From contig JACCGJ010020524.1 in assembly GCA_013407085.1 (NCBI GenBank), positions 16,272-80,271 of the forward strand: a stretch of DNA of 64,000 bases. The letters run 5' to 3'. Position 1 is the first letter of the stretch. The number at the start of each line of letters is the position of its first letter. The DNA comes from Atriophallophorus winterbourni (Eukaryota; Platyhelminthes; Trematoda; Plagiorchiida; Microphallidae). Made by a program: the position numbers and the translations under genes. The notes beneath the pieces were generated by a model that made no database searches, was not told the origin of the DNA, and saw only the letters and a list, made by a program, of their open reading frames with translations. Below, piece after piece: positions 32,175 through 43,116 of this stretch.

Positions 32175-32768
32175 CTACCCAGGAAGCCGCGTTCGTCCGA
32201 CCCGAGCTAAACCCGACGTCAAGCGTTTTAAGGCCTTCTTCCAGGTCAGCGGTTGTCCACCTGAACACCGCCGCCAGCCTGGGCCAACCGACACACGCAG
32301 CGCGCGGAAGGGTAGGCGCTCAGGCTTCATTCTCAAGACATGCCCTAGCCAGCGGAGACGGGAACGGTCGATTAGGTCTCGTAGCATCAGGCTGTCCACA
32401 CCTAGAACACGGTGCCTCACTTCAACGTTGCTAGTGCGGTGTTGCCACCACACTCGTGCAAGCCTCCGTAAACATCGATGTTCAAACACCTCCAAGCGCC
32501 GGAGCTCCTCTGCGCGTACTGTCCAGCTCTCGCACCCGTAAAGCAAGACCGACCTGACTGAGGCCAGGTAAACTCTCCCCTTGAGTCTGAAACTCACGTC
32601 AGACCGCTTCCAGAGGTGACCTAGACTGGTTAACGCGAAGCGAGCTCTCGCAATACGAGAGCCGATCTCACTTTCCAGCCCTCCTTCCGCCGTGATGCAG
32701 CTACCAAGATAAGTGAACTGTTCCACACAGTCCAGACTGAGGTCATCGACCGTCAGAGTGGGCTGCAA
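32175..32768 (-). pseudogene. RTE thumb and C-terminal domain
   Basis: 197 codons: DQFTYLGS-type motif (EQFTYLGSCI), RFALTSLGHLWKRSDVS, LLYGCESWTVRAEELRR, RCLRRLARVWWQHR and RLRWLGHVLRM. The same order is seen in the RTE copy at 37.3-37.7 and 42.6-42.8 kb. Confidence 0.75.
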
Positions 32769-33811
32769 CCCCTCCCAATCTTGAAGAAAAACCTTACACT
32801 TAGTTGGATCATCACCGGATCATCACCAAGCAAAGCAATGTCATCGGCATAATCAAGGTCAGTGACACGATTACCTGGAATTAGCTCGATCCCACCCTCA
32901 GTGAAGCTACGGAGAGCATTCTGGAGGACATCCTCGATCGCAAAGTTGAACAAGAATGGTGACAGCGGACAGCCCTGGCGCACGCCACTGGTTGTGGGGA
33001 ACGCCGGCGATAGGCTGCCGTAGACCCTGACCCTCCCTGAAGAATGAAAATAGAGCTCCTTCATGATGGCGACATACTTAGGAGGGATGCCACTCCTAAT
33101 CAAGCGGTTCCAAAGAGTAGTTCTGTCCACCGAGTCGAACGCGGCCCAGATGTCCAGAAAAGCTACGATGGTTGGTCGCCGGTACAGGTGACTGTGCTCT
33201 AATAACTGTCGCAGGACAAAAACCTGATCCACGCATCCTCGCCCCGGGCGGAATCCAGCCTGTTCCTCACGGCAACGTAACTCCAGAATGGGCGATAGCC
33301 GATTAAGGAGGATGGAAACCAGGAGTTTAGACGCGACAGGAGTCAGGGATATCCCACGATGATTGGAACACAGATTCCGTGTGCCCTTCTTGAAGATTGG
33401 GATAACCGTCGATACACCCCATGACGCCGGGACCCGCTCCTCAGCCCATACTTTGGTAAACAAACCACGTAACTCCGCTGCCACAAGATCACCTCCCTCC
33501 TTAAACAAAATCGGGTGGAGGTAGTCAGGACCAGGTGACTTGTGACGCTTCAGTGCTCTAATTACCTCTCTCACCTCCTGGAGATCAGGAGAGGCTGAGG
33601 AAACGGGCCAAGGCGCGCAAATCGGTGTCTCAGGCGGCGAGGTCGGAGGAGGTGGCTGGCTGAACTGAGCACTAGAATGCTCAGCCCATCGTTCTAGGCG
33701 TCTACTAAGATTGGTGATCGGTGAGCCGTCGGTTTCGCAAATAGTCTCGCTCACTGTATTCAGTTTCGAACCAGTAGCTCTAATTAACTGAAACAAGCAC
33801 GTTGCGTCCAC
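32753..33811 (-). pseudogene. RTE reverse transcriptase domain
   Basis: 352 codons. RT landmarks in order: HKSPGPDYLHPILFKEGG, IPIFKKG..NHRGISLTPV, EEQAGFRPGRGCVDQVFVLR, FLDIWAAFDSVDR (first catalytic Asp), GVRQGCPLSPFLFNF and LDYADDIALLGDD (catalytic pair). It then shifts frame at the GGATCATCACC duplication and loses the segment up to KCKVFLQDW. Catalytic residues are intact, but the polyprotein cannot be made as one piece. Confidence 0.8.
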
Positions 33812-34173
33812 CAGAACTCGCGGTAATTCCTTAGGCTGGTCTTCAAGCGGGTATTCAATTGTATCCGGGCCCGGTTGTGTTCAGTTCCGGTGGGTAAAGT
33901 TCGACGGTGATCGATTAAAGCAAGTGACTGGGCCGAGATCCAAGAGCGTGGCAAAGCGCGGGTGGGTTGACAGCTTTCAGAAGTAGCGCAGGACAGTGCT
34001 GTCCGAACGAAGTTCCAGTGCTGCTCAACATCAGACGGGGGTGCTTCTGCGAGCTCCCTGGTCAATGCGTGATGGAATTCGGTTCTGACAGCGGGGAGCA
34101 TAAAAAAGGCGGTGTCTACATGAGTTCGTCTTGCGCGTGCCTTACCCCCAAAATTGGAAGTTGACTGTCGCAC
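33784..34173 (-). pseudogene. RTE linker region
   Basis: 129 codons joining endonuclease to RT (PAVRTEFHHALTRELAE, ARIQLNTRLKTSLRNY). No known activity. Frame-shifted at both ends relative to its neighbours, overlapping each by about 30 bases. Confidence 0.65.
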
Positions 34174-35011
34174 AGACTAGCGCATGTTCCGAGTCCACAC
34201 TGGTGGTCCAGTATGAACGGCAATCCTTGATGCTGCCACGCCACCTGAAGCTAATGCCAATGTGGTCAATTTGAGACCAGACGTGCTGTGATGGTGAGCG
34301 CCATGTGGCCATTCGACGCTGGGAACGCCGAAATGTCGTACTGGAGAGATTGAGGCGGTGATCGCCACAGAATGTGAGCAATCGTTCTCCGTTATCTGAA
34401 CGCCCGCCATCCAGCCCATACTGACCTCCGAAGTGGCGCTCGTATTCAGACAGGCGACCAACGCGAGCGTTGAGATCTCCTGCCATGATTACGACATCTG
34501 TCCCGCGTGCCTTACGAAACAAACTATGCAACTTCTCATAGAAGTTTTCCTTACTGAGATCCGCACTACAGTCCGTTGGGGCGTAGGCAGAAATCACAAA
34601 CAAATCCCTCCGCGTTTCGCACCGCCTGTTCACTCGACAGTGGCCACGAAATCGTGAACCGCACAGTCTGCTGTCAACGGGAATCCACTCTAAGAGTGAT
34701 TGCTCAGCACGGGAGGTGAGCGCGATACCGACGCCAGCCAATCCGGCAGAAGAAGCATCCGAGTCACTAGAGAGGCGCAGGTGGAATCTGCTGTCTGGTT
34801 CAGCTGGTGAGACCAACTGACAGACTTCGCTTGTGTCACGGAGACGGGTTTCCGATAAGCAGCAGATATCAATGCCTAACGTCTCGAGCGTTCGTGCAAG
34901 GCCGGCCTGTTGTCCCGTTTGTAGCAAGTTCCGAACGTTAAACGAAGCTAACCTAAATGAAACCCGCGGGCGTAAAAGAGTTGCAACAATCGACGGCTGT
35001 CTAGACGGCAT
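34142..35011 (-). pseudogene. RTE endonuclease domain
   Basis: 289 codons. APE-type endonuclease, which in this family nicks target DNA to prime reverse transcription. Visible motifs: SFNVRN near residue 20, CLSETRL (catalytic Glu), SAYAPTD, MAGDLNARVG (Asp and Asn) and IDHIGISFRWRG. The final motif, usually SDH, reads SEH here, a conservative change that may impair activity. The start is the first Met before RVSFRLASFNVRN. Confidence 0.75.
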
Positions 35012-35149
35012 GAGTCGTACATCAGGAAAAAGAGCGAATCGGGGATTGTAACATGTGGAGGAAAGGTGGTAGAAGTAATAGAAGACACAGAGTTAAGAAT
35101 TTCTAAGATTATCATTGTCATTGTTTGGGTGTGGGCGTGATACTACCCG

Positions 35150-35590
35150 GTTGCCCAGGCTGAAGTAGAGCAGTTGATCTTGAGGACTCGCACCTCAAGC
35201 CTTTGGCCCGAAAGCCTAACCCGCAAGGCAGCGAAGCGAGATTGAGGATCGCACCTATTAGGGCCGGATACTGTAAATACAGTTCACAAGCTATTCGCAA
35301 GGTAAAGACCAAACAGGGACTCCCGACATCATCCCAAACCAGTCGAGCCGGTGATTCTTGCGGATTCATACGCCTCTCCTGGTATACAATGTCCACGAGG
35401 AACAAGGAGACTGTGTTTGTCTGGCTTCTATCCATTGACCAACCTGGTATGAGTAACTCTGAAGATGCCACGAAGACATCACCCAGCTCAATGGATCATC
35501 GAGGCACGCAAGCCGCTGCACCACGTCAAGGTCCAGTCTCGGCGCGACGGACTGTTAAGTGATATCAGAGTATGTGGCATTTCATTAGGT
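35150..35590. other. Unassigned, low-copy repeat-like text
   Basis: GAAAGCCTAACCCGCAAGGC resembles phrases in the ~860-bp repeat and at 28.57 kb. Open frames occur on both strands but without domain support. Possibly 5' leader of an RTE. Confidence 0.35.
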
Positions 35591-35890
35591 GGAAATAATA
35601 GAACGACGTTTATGTCATCAGCGAATGTAATTAGTTCAGAGTGGTCCGCAACACATGCAGTTCATTAACATAGATGAGAAAATGGAATGGGTCTAGATGG
35701 ATGCCTTGAATTACGCCACTTGGAATCGGCTGATTAGGTGAAGTAACACCGTTAACGTGAACTGAACTGGCGCGATCAGACAGAAAAGAATGAAACCAGC
35801 TTATTGAACGACCACGCTTACCTATATATGATACCTTTAAACGGAGGAGCATGTGGGAAACCCGATCGAAGGCTATGCTTGTGTATAGGA
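35590..35890 (-). pseudogene. CR1-like RT fragment
   Basis: Minus-strand frame with SWFHSFLSDRASSVHVNG and QPIPSGVIQG, the RT segment also found in the 57.5-60.2 kb element. Both ends truncated. Confidence 0.65.
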
Positions 35891-35957
35891 ATAAAAATTC
35901 ACTGATAATCTCATTTCAGTAGCTCCTAAAATACTGGCGTCCATCCTGCTTCACCGA

Positions 35958-36481
35958 ATGAGTACCAAACGGGAAGAGCAAATCCGTGAGAAGCAAACTG
36001 GGTTTCGTGCCGGCCGAAGGTGCATAAATCGAATTTTAACACTCCGTCAGTTACTGGAGCAACGCCACGCTTTTCGTAGATCAACTATCGTGGTATTCCT
36101 TGACATCTGTGCGGCATTCGATTCAATCGATCGTGAAAGTCTTTGGAACTGTCTACTGATACATGGAGTGCCCGAGAAGTATGTTTGGATCTTGAAAGCA
36201 TTATATTGCGAAACTTCGGGCAGGGTTCGAGCGTACGGACAATTGTCGTTCAATGTCTCCAGCGGGGTGCGGCAGGGCTGCCGTATCTCGCCGTTTCTTT
36301 TTACCTTCGCGATCGACGATGTCCTGAGAAAAGGTTTAGGTGGTCTGGTGGGCGCAGGTGTTGAACTTCTGTCGGGTGGGAGAGCTACCGATCTAGAGTA
36401 TGCGGATGACATCGCACTTCTGGGAGCTGACCCTCATATAATGCAACAAGCCTTGGACCGCGTGGCACATGAAGCTTCAAG
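35958..36481 (+). pseudogene. RTE copy 2: RT domain
   Basis: Starts within fingers (REKQTGFRAGRRCINRILTL), with VFLDICAAFDSIDR, GVRQGCRISPFLFTF and LEYADDIALLGAD intact, then is cut at HEAS by the CR1 insert. 5'-truncated before the fingers; endonuclease missing. Confidence 0.75.
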
Positions 36482-37252
36482 TTGTTGGAGGCACCTCAAC
36501 GGCATGCGACGAAACTTGTCAGAGGATTGTTCTTCATTTCATATCCCCAACGATTGGAAATATTGAAAATGTTTTCTGTGCAGTATCGCCGGAGCCGTGG
36601 TGATCTTATCTATCTCTATCAGATCATGTCCTCACCCACCCACCCGTGCTCTTCCCTATTCTCCCGCAATACCGAGACAACGCATTTGCGCGGTGACTCC
36701 CACAGAGTTTGCTTGAAACAGTCCCGTATCAACTGCCGAAAGTACTTTTTCTCTGTGCGTGTTTGTGCTCTTTGGAACAAATTACCAGAGGATGTGGTAT
36801 CGGCTCCTTCCTTAACCGTGTTTAAACACAGAATCGACTCCTTCCTCCAAGAACTCCATTACAAAACCCCTTGATGCCTAGCACGTACTCCATTTAACTT
36901 TCTGTTTCACTTGTTTACAGGTCTAACGCAACCACTATGCCTCCGTTTCCCCTGCTACAGCCTCGCAAATTCGGGGAGACGCAATTTAAAAGCGAGTATG
37001 GCCCGCTATATGGCCTTCCCGCCCCCGTACTAGATGATACTCCTTGTATTATTTTCACCGCACTGTATATAACACCCTGTGGTTTTTTCAAGCTATGCTT
37101 TTACGCCACAAAAACTATTGCTCTATTATCCTCTTATGCCACTCGCTCCATATTTTCACTTTTGCTTGCTTTATTAAACACCATACCACCCTGCGGTTAT
37201 TTTGGGCTTGTACGCTTTTTTACTGTAATAAACCATTGTTCCATCGTTCAAG
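36476..37252 (+). mobile_element. CR1/Jockey-type LINE 3' fragment
   Basis: 765 bp (36482-37246) between copies of TTCAAG (36476-36481, 37247-37252). Codes for a thumb/C-terminal piece: RRSRGDLIYLYQIMSS, FFSVRVCALWNKLPEDVV and FKHRIDSFLQEL, then a stop and ~370 bp of 3' UTR. Different family from LINE-A and from the element at 57.5 kb. Confidence 0.75.
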
Positions 37253-37678
37253 GTATGGCATGTGCTTTGCGCCAAACAAGTGTAAAACACTAACTCAGGA
37301 TTTGAGCGGCACTCTTCCAATCCAAACTGTGTGCGATGTCAATCTTGAATTGGTTGACAGCTTTGTTTACCTTGGCAATTGTATCTCCGCTGGCGGTTGT
37401 CGAGGACGAAATCTCACATCGTGTTCGCAAAGCGGGTGCTGCGTTTGCTAACCTTCGCCACCTGTGGCGTCGACGCGATGTTTCCCTCCATATTAAAGGC
37501 CGAGTGTACAACGCAGTGGTGCGTGCTACACTCCTTTATGGCTGCGAAACCTGGTCTATCCCAGCGGAAGATGTCCGTCGGCTTTCTGTTTTTGATACCC
37601 GTTGTCTGTGTAGAATTGCTCGCATTCGGTGGCAGCATCATGTTACAAATATAGATGTCTGCAAGCGGGTGTTAGGAC
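37253..37678 (+). pseudogene. RTE copy 2: thumb domain
   Basis: Resumes at RYGMCFAPNKCKTL and continues, after a frameshift near 37.38 kb, through NLRHLWRRRDVSLHIKG, LLYGCETWSIPAEDVRR and RWQHHVTNIDVCKRVLG. It stops at the LTR composite; the annotated-looking tail after RVLGLQ is antisense LTR, not RTE. Confidence 0.75.
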
Positions 37679-37857
37679 TGCAGTGGACTGACCACCACGT
37701 CCCCAAGAATGCTGCAGAAAAGGCACAGGAGATGAAACGTTTATTGCGGAAGCCAAAAGGATGCACGAAGGTACAGGGTAGCAATCACGGAACACAAATC
37801 AACGGAAAGTGAGTTATCAAGGTCAATTGTTATGTACAGTAAAACAATTTTGTTACA
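37679..37857 (-). repeat. Inverted LTR at the 5' end of the composite
   Basis: Reverse complement of the neighbouring forward LTR, about 179 bp, reading TGCAGTGG.. at its outer edge and ..TGTTACA at its inner edge. The two LTRs face each other across 36 bp, so the DNA could form a long hairpin. Confidence 0.85.
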
Positions 37858-37893
37858 CAGCCCCCTTCCAAAAAGTCTGGTCAGAGGAGACTG

Positions 37894-38078
37894 TGTAACA
37901 ACATTGTTTTACTGTACATAACAATTGACCTTGATAACACACTTCCCGTTAAATCGTGTTTCGTGATTGCTTACTGTACCTCCGTGCACCTTTTGGGTAC
38001 CACGATAAACCTTTCATTCTCCTGTGCTTGTTCTCCTACATTCTTGGGGCACATTATTGTAGTGGTCAGTCCACTACA
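37894..38078 (+). repeat. 5' LTR (forward)
   Basis: 185 bp, TGTAACAACATTG to CCACTACA, same length as the 3' LTR at 42363-42547. Includes GTACCACGATAAACC (TATA-like element uncertain). Confidence 0.85.
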
Positions 38079-38081
38079 AAT

Positions 38082-38099
38082 TGGTGAGCCCGACGTGAT
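38082..38099 (+). promoter_or_regulatory. Primer-binding site, tRNA-Trp type
   Basis: TGGTGAGCCCGACGTGAT, three bases after the LTR. It matches the complement of the conserved tRNA-Trp 3' end at 17 of 18 positions. Known: CsRn1-type fluke elements use tRNA-Trp. The same 18 bases follow the LTR at 52.39 kb. Confidence 0.75.
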
Positions 38100-38241
38100 G
38101 CACGAATCCTTCGTGTACTACAATTGGTAGGCCCAATATCCACGCACAATTCGAGATTCAGAATTCATTAGAACAGAAGACTGGAGCCGATTCTTCCTCT
38201 CTAGTGATTTCACAACAGTCTCTTCAACATTTCATTCACAA

Positions 38242-38718
38242 TTGAGAGGGTTACTTATGAAGGCATCATATAAGCTCATTAGGCACACAAAATTAACGAA
38301 AGCCCAGAAAATAGAAAAGAAAATGATGAAACTACATTCCGTTGCTCTAAAAACACATGACATATTCGCCCTTCTTCGTTTTCATGAACTATCAAGAAGT
38401 CACAGATATGCTTTAGATAGCACGCTTAGAGCCGACGAAAACAAAGCTCTTATAAGTCAGGATAAGCCGAAATCACTAAGTAAACTTTTCAAGTTAAGAT
38501 CATCCAACTCACCCAGCAACATAGATTTCATTATCAAATATTGTAATTCATCCGCAGTTGAAACAATTGTTAGTTCACCTGATGCTATCTGCGAAGAATT
38601 CCTTCTTTACTTTAACTCTACCTACAACAATTCAAACTACGTTTACACAACCAGTCATTTTACTTCGCCGAATACACTAAATACTTTGAGTATAAACCTA
38701 AGTGACATAAATAAATAA
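38242..38718 (+). pseudogene. CR1-like linker region
   Basis: 158 codons between endonuclease and RT (KIEKKMMKLHSVALKTHDIF, LRFHELSRSHRYALD), comparable to residues 270-400 of the intact protein at 57.5 kb. Ends at a double stop before the RT frame. Confidence 0.7.
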
Positions 38719-38781
38719 TGTCAGCAATCAACTGTCAGTCTTAAACCTGACACAGCAGGCATACCTCCAGCCATATGCAAA

Positions 38782-39675
38782 ATGGGTGGTAAAGACTTTC
38801 AATTTCTCCTGCTTAACCTATTTAACGCATCTATTAAATCTGGTACCTTTCCGGCAGAATGGAAACACTCAATTGTTATACCTAGATACAAATCTGGCTC
38901 AAATTACTTAGTTACTAACTACCGACCAATAAATCATAGAGCCTTCTTATCAAGATTATTTGAAAGAATTGTAAAGAAAGCTATGCTTGAATATCTGACT
39001 CGTAGTTTCTTTTCTAAAGCACAGCACGGATTCCTCAACAAACGCTCCTGCATTACTTGCCAGCTAGAATACTTAGACTGCATCACAAGTTCAATTGAAA
39101 TTGGCTTTTCAGTTATAGTTGTCTTCCTTGATATAACCAAAGCTTTCGACGCAGTACCGCATAACCTATTACTATCTAAGCTAAGTTCATTTGGTATAGG
39201 TGGCAATCTTCATTCTTCGCTCACTTCTTTTCTTACCGATCGCACATACTGTGTTGAGGTTAATGGTCACAGATCGCGCACCTTGCCGATTCCAAGTGGC
39301 GTGATACAAGGCAGTGTGTTAGTTCCATTACTTTTTCTCCTATACATAAATGATGTACATACAGTCGTCTCTCGTAGTAAACTATTCTTGTTTGCAGATG
39401 ACATGAAAGTAGTAATTTCCTTCCCATCTTCTGAAACACAAACTTACATTGCCAGACTGAACAAAGATTTGGATGCATTATCCAAATGGGGTCAAATTAA
39501 TGGTCTCTCATTTTCTGTAGAAAAATCTAAGTTCATGCCTTTTAGATGTACAATTCCTGATAACTCAATCCTTCTTAATGGTAATCCTATTCAAATTATC
39601 GATTGTACACGTGATCTCGGATTCAAATATTCAGCATCGCTTACATTCAACGAGCAAAGCAGAGTGTTAATGTGA
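38782..39675 (+). pseudogene. CR1-like reverse transcriptase
   Basis: 297 codons: WKHSIVIPRYKSGSNY, ARHGF-type motif (KAQHGFLNKRSC), VVFLDITKAFDAVPH (catalytic Asp), IPSGVIQGSVLVPLLFLLY, LFADDMKVVIS (catalytic pair). The frame shifts at 39.66 kb. The upstream part is also frame-broken, so it is inactive as it stands. Confidence 0.8.
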
Positions 39676-40601
39676 TTCATAAGTTCTTCACTCTCCCACA
39701 CTGTAAGTTAGAACTTTATAAACTTTTCACCATACCCCTCTTTGATTACTGTAATACAATATATAGCAGTATAAATAAAACCGATACCATCCTTTTGGAA
39801 AAAGTACAACGTACTTTTACCAAATCAATCACCGGATCTAGCTCGAATCAATCATATAGAGAAAGATGTACGCAGCTCAAGCTAGAACCACTATGGTTCC
39901 GTAGAATTAGACACAACCTAATACTGTTCTTTAGAATAATATCTTCTGATAATATAGATATAAATTCGTCTATTCGCTTCCGACAAGGTTCTAGATATAA
40001 CTTAAGAAATCAAGATAATCTAGTGGAATTACCTAGATCCTGTACGAAAGTAAGAAGTAACTTCTACCTAAATAAATACGCTAAACTCTGGAATATTCTT
40101 CCGAAAAACATAAGACTTTGTACCTCACTATGTGATTTTAAATCACATCTGAATTCATTTCTCACAGTTGAAAAATTAATGAAACTTCTCAACTTAGATG
40201 TCTCATTAGATGAACTATACAATCATGGCATTGCTGGATATTACCAGCGATATCAGTTTTTCAACTTTCACCGTGAACAGTTACTCCGTCCCTTAGTATC
40301 TATTTTCCAGATCACCTCTTTACATCCATATGAAGAATTACGGTTCACAAATGAGTCAACACTGGGACGCCAAATCTTCTACGAATACCCACGAAAAGAC
40401 ACTCTCCATTTAGAACATATATTCGACAATGATAAAGTGTTCCAACTAAACATTTTTGAAGATTCTCTCTCTTCGAGATTCCTCGCATCTTCGATGTTCC
40501 AGTCCATCGTTCTTCAATATTCTTCGTATCATTTTCCCCTTACTCGATCTTCTTTTCATACAACAACTGCTCATATATTGAATTTCTGTAAAACTGATTG
40601 A
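39672..40601 (+). pseudogene. CR1-like thumb and C-terminus
   Basis: 309 codons. NQSYRERCTQLKLEPLWFRR, RHNLILFFRIIS and the usual end LDVSLDELYNHGIAGYY. It then runs about 110 codons beyond the point where the 57.5-kb protein stops. Confidence 0.7.
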
Positions 40602-41036
40602 TTATCATTTACCTGGACCATTTTAACGAACGAAAAAATTATTAGCACGTATGACCTTGAAAATGTTAATAATTATTGTCCATTTTTATGCTTTATGTAT
40701 ACAAACAACTTTGATAATTATCGATCATGCTTAGCATGCCTTGGAATTCCAAGAATAAAATATTTATTTATTTTTTGATTTATTTATTATTTCCGGTACG
40801 TCTTTTGCCGATTTACATCGGCGTTATTTCAGAATAATATTTTACCTCCGTTAACACGTTTTACATCAAAACATCATATTCATCACATAACTACACTTGT
40901 TGATTAATTTACAAATCGGGTTTGAACACAACCTACAGGGCAGACAGCTTACTTTTTTTACTGCTTGTAAGCCCCTTGTACATCAATCGACGGATCGTCG
41001 GGTAGGTACTCTCCTAGAGAGACTATGCACCAGGAT

Positions 41037-41060
41037 TTTGTCAGTCATTTTACGACTGAC
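41037..41060. other. Stem-loop in LTR internal region
   Basis: GTCAGTC-ATTTTAC-GACTGAC, a perfect 7-bp stem. It also occurs unchanged at about 52720-52740 in the sister element. Confidence 0.6.
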
Positions 41061-41163
41061 ATACGATATATCTTAGGTGCCACAATTCCTATCTCTACAA
41101 CGTGTGTGATAGACTGACCACTCTCCCTCGACCTCAGCGAAATCGCTACAGTGCAAGCTACTG

Positions 41164-41463
41164 ATGCCGGCATCGCACAGCTCTGAGACGCCTATTCTTT
41201 CATCAAACCTCTCCTCTTGCCCGATGGCTTGGGCAATATACTTTGCGACCTATCGCAAAGCGCTTCCCGACTACTTACCGTCTGCTTTTAGACAGCGCGT
41301 TAGTCACACCATACGCAATCTTTCCCATCCTGGCATTCGTGCTTGCGTTACGTTTGTTACGGAAAAAGTAGTATGGCCGAAAGCCAGTGGGTACGTGCAG
41401 CATGACACTTTCATGCCAACCCCACCTTATTTGATAATAACCACGTGTACATCAAGTATTTGA
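41164..41463 (+). pseudogene. Truncated integrase zinc-domain piece, copy 1
   Basis: Includes CPMAWAIYFATYRKALPDY and TIRNLSHPGIRACVTFVTEK; the second is the His-containing part of the Gypsy HHCC domain as in CsRn1. The Cys pair and the catalytic core are absent. The copy at 52969-53349 is truncated the same way. Confidence 0.7.
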
Positions 41464-42350
41464 CCGCAATCCGCCATCTTCACCGTGAGTAGAGCTCGAA
41501 ACGGCACATTTGTCAATTATGTAGCGGGTATTTAACATGTTATTATCGCTCGGTATATCCCGTGCATGCTTTTTGTACCTCTTCACTATAACTCGGTCGT
41601 GGCCATAAACCCATGCACCAGAGAGTTTTTTCTTCTCACTTCTCAGGTACACATGCAACTCCAGCTTTGTAAAACGTGGCAAGCGCCACCCCCGGATCAC
41701 CGACGCTTCTCGCCATCCTATCCGGTAACCTAGAATACACGCATCCTTCGTGTATCCCCTCGGTACGCATGTACCTCCCACTGTGAAAATCGTGGCACGC
41801 GCCACCCCCGGAACACCGACGCTTGTCACCATCCTATCCGGTAGCCCCAACAATGAGCACTCACCGTTCAGCACGACATCCATCAGACAAGGTCCGTACC
41901 AGCCCGACTACACGCCACTCAGCTTTCTCCAGGCGAGGCCGTTCGCCATCGACCCTGGGAGTGCAGGAACTTCTCACCACGGACTATGTTTTCGAAGCTC
42001 CTCGTTCTTCGTTGTCAAGCCTAGAAATGTGCCTACATCTGCTCCTACTGGGTTCATACTAAGACCACGCCAGACAGGCGATTCCCGCTAGCAGCACGTT
42101 CAACCCATGTGATGCGGCTCCGGTAGCACGTTCACTCCATGTGAGACGTGACTCGGCTTAGTACCTATCGGTTTTTCGTGTATCTTACCCTGGTCACTAC
42201 CGACAATCGACCAACGCAGATCAAGTGCCTTGGCCGACATCGAAGTGACTGTTTGCTGAGAGACTATGTTCCAGCCTGGAACGACCTGACACCGCTTGGC
42301 CAGATCAATTGTCAATTCCTGTTCAGAAGTCTCCTCTGACCAGACCTCTT

Positions 42351-42359
42351 GGGAGGGGG
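42351..42359 (+). promoter_or_regulatory. Polypurine tract
   Basis: GGGAGGGGG just before the 3' LTR; the same string precedes the LTR at 52.24 kb. Confidence 0.7.
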
Positions 42360-42362
42360 CTG

Positions 42363-42547
42363 TGTAACAACATTGTTTTACTGTACATAACAATTGACCT
42401 TGATAACACACTTCCCGTTTAATCGTGTTCCGTGATTGCTACCCTGTACCTTCGTGCACCTTTTGGCTACCGCGATAAACTTTGATTCTCCTGTGCTTGT
42501 TTTCCTACATTCTTGGGGAACATTATTGTAGTGGTCAGTCTACTACA
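42363..42547 (+). repeat. 3' LTR
   Basis: 185 bp, TGTAACAACATTG to GTCTACTACA. A handful of differences from the 5' LTR suggests a moderately old insertion. Confidence 0.85.
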
Positions 42548-42551
42548 GGAC

Positions 42552-42845
42552 CAGGTGTCCACGGACTAAGAGAAATGCTAATGCTTGCTCGCTTGTGATG
42601 GTTGGGGCTTGTATTAATAATGCCTCCTGACCGTTTACCGTACCGCGCCTTATTCGCAGAGCCTGACAAAAGCTGGCAGAAAAGATCGGGTTGCCAGTCC
42701 ATGACGTCGCGCGTTGGGATGAAGAAATTCGCCGTAGCGCTAGGCTCAGTTGGGCGTATTCGTTTGCCTGGGTGGGGTCCAAACACTACACCTAATAGTT
42801 GGCTGGAAACTTTACGCGATATGGCTACAAACCGAAGTTAGTGGC
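42552..42845 (+). pseudogene. RTE copy 2: C-terminus
   Basis: Continues from RVLG across the GGAC site: LARL.WLGLVLIMPPDRLPY, then GMKKFAVALGSVGRIRLPGW and PPNSW-type ending (TPNSWLETLRDMATNR). It is followed by the RTE tail to about 43.0 kb. Confidence 0.72.
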
Positions 42846-43116
42846 ACCAGTGTATTTTATTATGTGTCATAATCTTTTATCCAGTATTATTATGTATAAA
42901 AACAAAAAACCAAACAATCGCATGCAGTGAAACTACAAAAACAAGCTGTTTTTTTGTGCATTTGCTTTTGCGTATTCCGCTTGCCTGCTTTCCCTTCTCC
43001 ACGCGCTTGCCTAACGAATTTTGAAGGTCAACGTGGACGTTTGCTTCTGATATTGTTGTGGATATCCGATCTATTTCAAGATTATTCCAAGAACTTTTAT
43101 TCAATTTTCAACGGAT

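Larger units (their letters stand above)
32040..35045 (-). mobile_element. RTE-type LINE, near full length, broken
   Basis: Endonuclease, linker, RT and C-terminal domain follow in order in four frames, with breaks near 34.15, 33.80 and 32.76 kb. The last break coincides with a repeated GGATCATCACC and a loss of about 25 codons just after the RT YADD motif. The 3' end runs through a C-terminus like that at 42.8 kb before dissolving near 32.04 kb. Confidence 0.8.
38159..40789 (+). mobile_element. CR1-like LINE nested in the LTR element
   Basis: 2.63 kb. The sister LTR element at 52.47 kb shows the empty site (TTCGAGATTTTTTCCGGTAC). 5'-truncated after the endonuclease; RT and C-terminus present. 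3' end: hairpin CTTGGAATTCCAAG (40740-40753), AATAAA, then a (TTTA)n-like tail. Confidence 0.82.
37675..42551 (+). mobile_element. Rearranged LTR retrotransposon with inverted terminal LTR
   Basis: A 4869-bp unit (37679-42547) flanked by GGAC (37675-37678, 42548-42551). Order: LTR in reverse (37679-37857), a 36-bp reversed internal end with its purine tract (37858-37893), forward 5' LTR (37894-38078), primer site, internal region with nested CR1-like element, purine tract, forward 3' LTR (42363-42547). RTE coding resumes right after the second GGAC. The internal region lacks gag, protease and RT. Confidence 0.8.
35900..43000 (+). mobile_element. RTE copy 2, carrying nested insertions
   Basis: RTE text occupies 35.90-36.48, 37.25-37.68 and 42.55-43.00 kb (the last part is 3' tail). 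It is interrupted by a CR1 3' fragment at 36482-37246 and an LTR composite at 37679-42547, each with its target duplication. Removing both inserts gives one RTE order: RT palm, then RYGMCFAPNKCK, thumb, RVLG, and C-terminus. Confidence 0.82.
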
